Assembly: GCA_033239125.1 (NCBI GenBank)
Contig: BSWB01000003.1
Coordinates: 113,604,320-113,668,319, forward strand
Reading direction: 5' to 3'
DNA: 64,000 bases
From: Fagopyrum homotropicum
Taxonomy: Eukaryota > Streptophyta > Magnoliopsida > Caryophyllales > Polygonaceae
Position numbers and translations under genes: made by a program
Shown here: positions 56,733-64,000 of the stretch, piece by piece
How positions within the stretch are numbered: the first letter of the stretch is position 1
How the letters are laid out: each line of letters opens with the position of its first letter
Notes under the pieces: model-generated
What the model was told of the DNA's origin: nothing
Databases searched by the model: none
Seen by the model: the letters and a program-made list of their open reading frames with translations, nothing else

Positions 56733-58306
56733 TGTTCGCCACTTAGCGTGCAAATAAGCTTTAATTATAAAACTAGAAATCAAGCAAGCGAACCCGCAGT
56801 GTACGGATCGGCGTAGATTAGCAAGTATTCCAGAGTATCGAACACAGGGATTTGGGGGAACAAATTCAGTTGTAAAGTTGTCAAGCAAAAAAAGGTTAAG
56901 CTTTGCAAATGTATTGGGAAAACAGCAACCCTAAAGATCCAGGTATCTAATTGTGGCAATCGATTCAAGATATACTAAAGAACTAAAGACAGAGTTAAGA
57001 GTTGCAAAGGTATGCTAAGGTAAAACAATGTACGGTGAAGTTCCAAGGCTTTATATGACTTATCTAGAAATACTCTCTATAAAGGTTGTTGAGGCTTCAA
57101 TATAGAAAGGATCTAAAGACAAGAATTAATATCAAATACCCAAACTTGTAACCCAAGGATCAAGACTAACTAAACCGATTAAGGTTGTGACACTCGAAAT
57201 CGAAGTAGAGGTTGTTGAGGCTTCACTACTACCTAGAAAAGGGCAAGCCAAGACTAGATTAAAGTTAATCTTTAACCTTGGATCAAAGTAAAAGCGAAGT
57301 TCGTAAACTAGGGTAAATCACGGGTAGTTCTTGAGAATCACGGCCGTGGAAACCTAAGAACAGACCGTGATTTAGGGTGTCGACGATATTTCTCTAACTC
57401 TCAGGGTCCAATCAAATTACGATTGATCTATCATTATCTAAGCCACAACTATCAACCCTTCACCTTAGAATTGCTAAAGGGTTTTAGCCAATAATCATCA
57501 TTATGATATCAATAATCAAATATGAAAGGGAGAAAAGGTAAAACCTTGAAATCTCAATAATAAACTCAAAACAAATGTCAATCAAACACAATAATCGCAA
57601 ACCGCGTTCAATGGATGTAGAATCAAAGGAACAAAAAAACCTCACAAAATTTCTAGGGACAATGAAGAACGGGATGTCAATCCGCCTTCAAATGTAAATC
57701 CTAAGATCTTCCAACTCCAAAAATAGGAAAGTGCGTCCTTCCCCAAATCTTCCTTGTACGCAATAAAACCTTCTAGCGTCCTCTTTGGGGATCCAAATCC
57801 TGGGGCTGTCACCGTCCTCCTTTCAATGTTGAAGGCTATCCCATATATCTAGGGATCTATCTAGGGTTTAAAGATAAAACCCTAAATATTTGGGCTGAAA
57901 AGAAGTCAAATCCGCTGGTATCAGAAGATACTCTGGGCCGCGTCATAAGGTATTAGAAAATACTTTGGCGCGTCAGACGGTATCAGAGAATACTTTGGGC
58001 CGCGTCCGACGGTATCAAAAAATACTTTGGGCCGCGTCCGACGGTATCAGAAAATACTTTGGCGCGTCCTAAATTCCTTTTATGCTCCTTTTTGTCCCGC
58101 TTCAAGGCTTAATCCTTAAATGTGCCATTTTTGTTCCATAATTCGCCAAATTACCTACAAATGCAATAAAACTCTGTTTAGACATCTATTCCTGCAAAGT
58201 AGGTAAATATAACCATAAATGCCATGAATGGATGTCTATGCATGCAAAATTAAGGGAAAATCTATATAAATACATGCCTAAAAATAGGTCATAATTCATG
58301 TCATCA
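56733..58306 (-). repeat. Athila C 3' LTR (1574 bp)
   Basis: Starts TGTTCGCC as in B and ends CATCA before the polypurine tract. The first 750 bases resemble the B LTR closely (TCACGGCCGTGG at 57338-57349); the rest differs and carries a tandem array at 57917-58075 instead of the palindromes of B. Confidence 0.9.
57917..58075. repeat. Five-copy 30-32-bp tandem array in the C LTR
   Basis: The unit GGTATCAGAAAATACTTTGG plus a GCCGCGTCCGAC tail starts at 57917, 57949, 57979, 58011 and 58043. Confidence 0.92.
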
Positions 58307-60703
58307 AAATACCCCATACTTGCCTTTTGCTTGTCTCCAAGCAAGGTTCAAACTTAAAATACAAGATGATATGGATTATGAATATGCAAAAATAAAGAAA
58401 AACCACAATATTTTGGTTGTACTTCTATTCATAGATCACTCTCAAATGGTTGCTTCATAGCTAATGAAAATCATCATATAATCAAAAAGAATTATATCAT
58501 GGAAAGGATAATCACACTTTGGAAAAAAATCATAACATGCATCATAACTTGCAATATATCAAAATCAATCATGAGGAATCCAGTTTAGACCACAAAGCCA
58601 AACAACATACTCAAAGATCTTAAGGTCTTTCAAGTAAGGTCTAGAGTGCGGAAAGGGTGGGAAATTTGTAAAGGAATGTGATGTATGAATCCGGGAAGAA
58701 GGAACAACACAATTTTTTTTTTTTTTTACTTGAACCATCCACCAACTTAGAGCTTTGCTCTTTACTTTTTGCACATAATTTTTCGACTTTACTTTTGGAG
58801 TTATGGACAGCGGTGCACAAAAATCGAAGCCTAGGAGATTGGCGTTTCTCAATTTCGAGATGCCTCAAACCCTTGATGCACATACCATAATCCGTTAGGA
58901 ATATCGCTCAATCCGACTTTGGCAAGACACAAACACCCGGCTATGTGAATGGTGCCGAGTTACTCATCGTCATGATTGACTTCCCCAAACCTACAAATTT
59001 TTTCTATTCTTTGAATGCAAAATTTTGCTTTCATGGCCCTCCCACATCAAACATGCCAAAACTCAACTCTTCCTAATTCCCGGATAGGTAAATGAGGCAA
59101 TTATTTTCATTGAGAGGCTAAGTGATTAAAGAAAGAAGTAAGAAAATCGAAGTGCCTTAATCATTTCAATAAGAAGTGTAAGAACTTATATGCGGTTTCA
59201 ACCTCCAACACTCAACATGATTTAGAATGAAAGCAAATTATCAAACATGCATGACATTCTAACAAAGTATTCAAATCTCACATATGTCATAAATCAATTC
59301 AAACATATAAGAATTATCATAGCTATTCCACTAAACAAATGTTATCATAGAGATCATATCCATCCTAGAAGCACAAAACTTTTAAAATTTTTCAAAATTT
59401 TCACAATCATATGATGCAAGACATAAAACATGCAAATGGTATTGCAAAAACCTCCACCCCATACTTAAAACTCACATTGTCCCCAATGTAAAGAAAAGAA
59501 AAGATGGAAAAGGATACTCACAATGTAAGATGACGAATCATTAATCGGGCGGTGGTGGTGAAAATCCTTAGAAACTTAATAGGGAACTCCGAATACCCTA
59601 ATCGACGTCAAATAATGAAGAAGGGGAACGTCTTTCCGCCGAAAATTTTTTCGAAATTTTTTTTTTTTTTTCGGGTCGGGAATTTCCACGGACGTGGTTT
59701 TGGCCGTGGAACTTTCTGTTGCTCTCCAAAATCACTTTCCACGACTTAATGTATAACCACGGTCGTGGTTTAGGTCGTGGAACTCTCTGATTGTGCCAAA
59801 AATCCAAGTTTCGTCATTCTTTTCGACTTTTCTTTTGGAGTTATGGACAGAGGTGCACAAAAACCGAAGCCTAGGAGATTGGCGTTTCTCAATTTTTATG
59901 AGATGCCTCAAACCCTTAGCGCACATACCATAATCCGCGAGGAATATCGCTCAATCCGACTTTGGCAAGACACAAACACCCGGCTATGTGAATGGTGCCG
60001 AGTTACTCATCGTCATGATTGACTTCCCCAAACCTACAATTTCTTTCTATTCTTTTGATTGCAAATAATTGCTCTCATGGCCCTCCCACATCAAACATGC
60101 CTTTTTCATTCACTTCTCCAAATTCCCGGATAGGTAAAGGAGGTCAATATTTCAATGAGGAGCTAAATGATCAAAGAAAGAAGAAAGAAAAATCGAATTG
60201 CCTTAATCATCTCAACAAGAAGTATAAGAACTTATAGTGTGATTTCAACTTCAATTTTTCAACATGATTTAAGTAACATTCATCACATTATAAAACTTGC
60301 AAAAGAGGTATAATCAACTCAATTATTTCCTTTTCAATTCACTATTCGTTTAAGCATGCAATTGTCATCAAACTCAATTCACAAGTAGCGATTATCATGG
60401 AAATCATCTCAATTCCTTAGAAGCACAAAATTTTTCAAAATTTTTCAATTTTTATGGGTTTTTCAAGTTCTTTTTCATGCAATGCAATAACGAAACATGC
60501 AACAATATAATGAACATGCAATGATAGTCTCGATAGAAGCAAACATACTGAGTAAGAGTTATTACAACTTTTAGTCACACCCCACCCCATACTTAGGACG
60601 AACATTGTCCCTAATGTTCAAAAAAAAGAAAGAAAAGAAGAAAAGAAAAAGAAACTCACAAAATGGCGGTGGAGCGGCTAAAGAAAACGGTCATGCAAAT
60701 CAA
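58307..60703 (-). other. Athila C 3' noncoding region containing a duplicated block
   Basis: The polypurine tract (GTATGGGGTATTT on minus) is at 58307-58320. A block of at least 220 bases at 58783-59005 recurs at about 59820-60043, an offset near 1037 bases. Between them 59686-59697 (CCACGGACGTGG) and 59757-59768 (CCACGGTCGTGG) are mutated palindromes. No gene seen. Confidence 0.75.
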
Positions 60704-62278
60704 TCACTGCGGCGCTGGTGGAGGCGGGAATGGAGAGAAGCTAGGATCATAAAACCGCCCAAACTGCTGGCGGTAGACGTCTCTCATCATGTGATCGAGG
60801 TCGTCCAAGCGTCCATCTCTAGCATCGGCTCGAATCTCCAATCCTCCTACTCTCTCTGAAAGACCAGTAGCCCAATCCGGCATCTGCTCATACCATCCCG
60901 GAGCCTGGCTGTACCATGTTGGAGCGTCGGATGGTGCTAGTGCTGGTGCTGGTGCAGATGGTGTCTCTGTAGCCCATGGAGGTGGAGCTCCATACCATGC
61001 AGGAGGTGTCTCAGCCCATGTGGGTCTCTCACTCACGCTGGCGCGGCGAGAAGACGAGCCTGAAGCTCTGGCGGGACGTGGAGAACGTCTAGGCACATCG
61101 GGGGCCGCATCCGGCTGATCCGGAAATGTGCCAAACTCTTGTTCGGCTTCTCCTCCACCCTCAAACTGATCCCTCATCTCCTCCTCCTCAACTACGGGCG
61201 GTGGTGGAACATACGGAGGAGTTGCAATCCTGTTCGCATGCATAGCAGCGAACGTCTCCTTCCAATTATGGCGTCCAGCCATAATGGAATACTCTTGTAG
61301 CCACTCAATACCCCTACCGGTCCTGCTCTCCCAAGGCATGGCCGCATAAGGCGGTCCTCTATGTGTGGGGAAGATGAGACCTCTAGTCATGAAGGCATGA
61401 AGTCCTAAGGGTACAGCTGGTATGCGGGTACACGCAGAAAAATCAACACCCAAACTCCTAGCAAGGTGGGTAACTATCCCACCGTATCCAATGTTGCCCT
61501 TCCTCTTGTTCTTGAGCTTGCTCATAGTAGCAGCTAAGAGGGTGGCACAGTCAGCTCGGCGCCCATACAGCATAGAATACAACAAAAATAGCTCATCCGT
61601 CTTGATCTTTTGTGGCGTCTCCGTCCTAGGAAAGAGACACTCCGAAAGAACACGGTGAGCAATCTTCAAGGCTAAGTGGTACATCAACTTAGCCTTGGTG
61701 TCAGCAGGTTGCCAGCGGTCCTCGCTGGCGTAGATCATCGCTACCTCCTCCCAAAAGTCCTTGGCGTAAACGCCACTAGGAAAACGACCGTTAAAGGTCT
61801 CATGGAACCCAAAGAAGGTCCCGAACTCACGAATGGTAAAATCATAGTTTCTTTCCATAAGACGGAAAGAAACTGTCCTATCCACATGGCTGTGCTGAAA
61901 AGACGTCACAACCTCCCTCGTAATCTCCTCATACGCGTCTTCTCGGATAGCTGAGAAGACAACTAGTCCGGCTCTATCCAAGAGCCAAGTGAGGTCATCT
62001 ATGATGTTAAGAGGAGCTAGATCCTCTAACAATAGGTACCTAGGTCCAATCACAGCTCTCTCATGGATCCTCTCGAATGCATCGAGGTGATCCTCATGAA
62101 TGGTCAGGACTCTAGGACTAGGAGGTGAGGGTGATGAAGGTGATGATGGAGGTGAAGGGGAAGAAGGTGGTGGTGCTCTAGAGGATGAGGAAGAAGAGGG
62201 ATTACCCTTCCTCTTCTTGTTTTGGTCATTCTTTTTCTCCTTAATCCTCCTTGAAACTCTCCTCACGAAATCCATCAC
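60704..62278 (-). CDS. Athila C ORF-1, intact 524 codons
   Basis: The only undamaged long transposon ORF in the window. Residues 1-25 are basic (R-R-I-K-E-K-K-N). Residues about 25-60 are Ser/Pro runs. Residues about 60-370 form the Athila ORF-1 core (PF03078-like), with F-R-L-M-E-R-N-Y, F-G-F-H-E-T-F-N-G-R-F and E-D-R-W-Q-P-A-D. An acidic patch is near 375-395. The tail (about 420-490) repeats Trp/Pro units (P-T-W, P-A-W-Y, P-P-W, P-D-W) and ends with a charged helix. No signal peptide or membrane span is evident. The role of this family is unknown. The start MM at 62278 matches the ORF in B. Confidence 0.88.
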   Translation of the reverse strand: MMDFVRRVSRRIKEKKNDQNKKRKGNPSSSSSSRAPPPSSPSPPSSPSSPSPPSPRVLTIHEDHLDAFERIHERAVIGPRYLLLEDLAPLNIIDDLTWLLDRAGLVVFSAIREDAYEEITREVVTSFQHSHVDRTVSFRLMERNYDFTIREFGTFFGFHETFNGRFPSGVYAKDFWEEVAMIYASEDRWQPADTKAKLMYHLALKIAHRVLSECLFPRTETPQKIKTDELFLLYSMLYGRRADCATLLAATMSKLKNKRKGNIGYGGIVTHLARSLGVDFSACTRIPAVPLGLHAFMTRGLIFPTHRGPPYAAMPWESRTGRGIEWLQEYSIMAGRHNWKETFAAMHANRIATPPYVPPPPVVEEEEMRDQFEGGGEAEQEFGTFPDQPDAAPDVPRRSPRPARASGSSSRRASVSERPTWAETPPAWYGAPPPWATETPSAPAPALAPSDAPTWYSQAPGWYEQMPDWATGLSERVGGLEIRADARDGRLDDLDHMMRDVYRQQFGRFYDPSFSPFPPPPAPQ

Positions 62279-62704
62279 TGGTCAAAATTACGGGCTGTTC
62301 TTGCCTTTCCACGGCCGTGGTTCTTCCAGGAACCGTGGTTTGTCTGTTCCTTTCGCAAATCTCAGCAAACAACTCTCAAACTCAACAATCAGGCAGCCCT
62401 AGTCTAACTCCTTCCAATTTCGATCAGTTCTTCCTAAAATTTCTAACAAAAACGAACCAAATCGACAAAGATCAAGAGGAGTGGAAAAACCTAGGTTTCG
62501 GATTTTAAAATCCGAATTGCGCGTCCCTTGGTGAATTGCCGCTCGATTCGTCGCTTGGATCTTGTTGGTGGTTGAATTTTCTTCGATTTGGGAAGAAGAA
62601 TCGTTGAAAACGATTAAGGAACGAGGATTTGGGAGGAGGTCGTGGATTCGGCGTTGTGGTCGGGGAAGAGGGTTTTGTGGAGTGGTTTTTGTGAAGAACG
62701 TGGT
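62279..62704 (-). other. Spacer upstream of Athila C ORF-1
   Basis: CCACGGCCGTGG at 62309-62320, and TATA-like GTTTATATAG at 62703-62712 on the + strand. It corresponds to the pol/ORF-1 spacer of B. No gene. Confidence 0.6.
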
Positions 62705-64000
62705 TTATATAGTCACAGGCAAAATTTTGAAAATCACGGTCTGTCGGGGTGTTCCACGGCCGTGGAATTGTACGGAACCGTGGTTTTGGTGATTTTTCAA
62801 AGGCTTTTGGAAATTACGGTCACTGTAGCTATCACGGCCGTGGTTTAGGGCGTGGAAGGGAAATACGGTTCCTATGCTTTCTCCATGACCGTATAACCCT
62901 CTGGAGTGGGACACGGTTTTGTTGGTGAAATCCACGGCCGTGGAGTATAGTGTATGGCCGTGAATTCTCACGTTTTCTGCCTCGTTGTGGAGCTTTTCAA
63001 ACTCCACTTCACCCATCTCTTCTTGTGCTTCTAAGGCTTCAATTGCCTCGTTGTATTCTTCTTCTTCCCCTACATTTGTTAGACTCATAGTAATAACCTT
63101 TTGTAGAGGATCGTTGAAGAGAATAGCACTTACCTCCTCCCTAGATAACCCTTCTTCATCTTGGATATCGAATATATCCTCATCAAAGATGGGCTCCTTT
63201 AGTAGAGTGGAAAGAACGAACTCTACTTTCTCTTCTCCTATATCAAAAGCGAGTCTACCATTCTTGCAATCGACTATGCAGCCAGAAGTTGCAAGAAACG
63301 GCCTTCCGAGTATGATCGGGACCGGACTATCTGCAGGAATGTCAAGCACAACAAAATCAATGGGAACAAAGAATTTACCTAGCTTGACCGGGACGTCTTC
63401 TACAATACCGACGGGGCGAGTAATGGATCGATCCGCCATGTACAACGTCATCTTCACCGGTTTAGGGTCGCCTAAACCGATCTTCCTACATAATGCAAGT
63501 GGTATGATGCTCACACTTGCTCCTAAATCACATAACGCATCGTATGTGACATCTCCCACTCCTATGGGAATGCAAAATGACCCCGGATCCTTTAGCTTTG
63601 GGGGCATTTTCTCCTTCATTGTCTTGATGAGATCCGAAGAATCCGAACTCATCTTAACCTCACCGAAATCTTCTAGCTTCCTCTTGTTAGAGAGGAGCTC
63701 CTTCAAGAACTTGCCATAAGCCGACATACCTACAATAGCATCAATAAAGGGTATATTAATATGCAGCTTGCTCATGAGTTCTATAAACTTACCAAACTGT
63801 TTGTCTAGGTGCGCTCTCGCACTAGATTGAGGGAATGGTAGGGGAGGTTTGTAAGCTGGAGGAGGAACGTAGACATCTTCCTTCTCCTTCCCCTTCTCTT
63901 TGTCTTTCTCTACGGGGACTTCAACGAACTTAGGCTGCGGATCGGTGGTAGTCACTCCGCTCCTAGTTGTGATTGCCATTACCCTTCCCTTAGGGTTGTC
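62705..64000 (-). CDS. Athila C gag-protease, C-terminal part, with frame running into post-pol DNA
   Basis: Open from the window edge to the stop at 62705. Protease shows A-L-C-D-L-G-A-S and I-I-L-G-R-P-F. The following spacer (D-P-L-Q-K-V-I) matches B. Palindromes at 62932-62943, 62832-62843 (one change) and 62754-62765 lie at its end. Beyond about 62845 the peptide matches the B sequence found after integrase (S-Y-S-D-R-N, N-H-Q-N-H-G-S-V), not RT, so pol has been deleted here. The upstream gag part is outside the window. Confidence 0.85.
   Translation of the reverse strand, partial: DNPKGRVMAITTRSGVTTTDPQPKFVEVPVEKDKEKGKEKEDVYVPPPAYKPPLPFPQSSARAHLDKQFGKFIELMSKLHINIPFIDAIVGMSAYGKFLKELLSNKRKLEDFGEVKMSSDSSDLIKTMKEKMPPKLKDPGSFCIPIGVGDVTYDALCDLGASVSIIPLALCRKIGLGDPKPVKMTLYMADRSITRPVGIVEDVPVKLGKFFVPIDFVVLDIPADSPVPIILGRPFLATSGCIVDCKNGRLAFDIGEEKVEFVLSTLLKEPIFDEDIFDIQDEEGLSREEVSAILFNDPLQKVITMSLTNVGEEEEYNEAIEALEAQEEMGEVEFEKLHNEAENVRIHGHTLYSTAVDFTNKTVSHSRGLYGHGESIGTVFPFHALNHGRDSYSDRNFQKPLKNHQNHGSVQFHGRGTPRQTVIFKILPVTI

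Larger units (their letters stand above)
56733..64000 (-). mobile_element. Athila C: pol-less Athila element with intact ORF-1, continues past window
   Basis: The 3' LTR (56733-58306) is followed on the minus-strand map by noncoding DNA with a duplication, the intact ORF-1 (60704-62278), a short spacer and gag-protease (62705 to the edge). RT, RNase H and integrase are missing between protease and ORF-1. It is inserted in A just after integrase. It is a non-autonomous derivative of the B family. Confidence 0.9.

Overview
The window looks like nuclear DNA of a flowering plant, most likely a eudicot. It is AT-rich and mostly made of nested LTR retrotransposons of plant-specific lineages (a Sirevirus-like copia, Tekay-like chromoviruses and Athila elements). 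It also holds one large Mutator-like DNA transposon and a single plant-type intronless Armadillo-repeat gene. I see no rRNA, tRNA, CRISPR or prokaryotic gene organisation.

Layout. (1) 1-17363: Sirevirus-like Ty1/copia element E1 on the + strand, whose 5' LTR begins before the window. Its extra ORF downstream of pol is split by a complete Ty3/gypsy chromovirus E2 (6603-15243, - strand, target duplication TAACC). (2) 17364-22507: host DNA with the one clear host gene, an ARM-repeat protein (18084-19862), preceded by a cluster of GCN4-like palindromes. (3) 22508-30621: an 8.1-kb MULE with roughly 130-bp inverted repeats and a 9-bp target duplication GAGATTTTA. It carries a broken FAR1/MuDR-type transposase, a small GRF-zinc-finger/transmembrane ORF, a hypothetical ORF and three kinds of tandem array. 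(4) 30631-36524: decayed pieces, namely a copia RNase H remnant, a (TA)n tract, and a 5'-truncated Tekay-like gypsy E3 with an LTR remnant. (5) 36525-64000: an Athila complex. Element A (+ strand) starts near 37.2 kb and is interrupted by element B (41860-55176, - strand, target duplication TGGCT) and by element C (from 56733 past the right edge, - strand). Both B and C sit inside A.

The elements in which coding can be followed carry stop codons and frameshifts, so autonomous movement of these copies is unlikely. Two exceptions keep long open frames: the 524-codon ORF-1 of Athila C and the integrase core of A. Relative ages follow from nesting: E1 before E2, and A before B and C.

The most unusual signal is a theme shared by unrelated retrotransposons here. 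Each carries its own short, perfect or near-perfect palindrome, scattered through the LTR, through a spacer inside the coding region and through noncoding DNA downstream of pol. Athila B/C use CCACGGCCGTGG (13 perfect copies), copia E1 uses variants of TTCAAGGCCTTGAA, and Athila A uses CTCGACCGAG/CTCGGTCGAG. In Athila C the loss of all of pol maps to one of these palindromes, so the motif appears to have acted as a recombination point.
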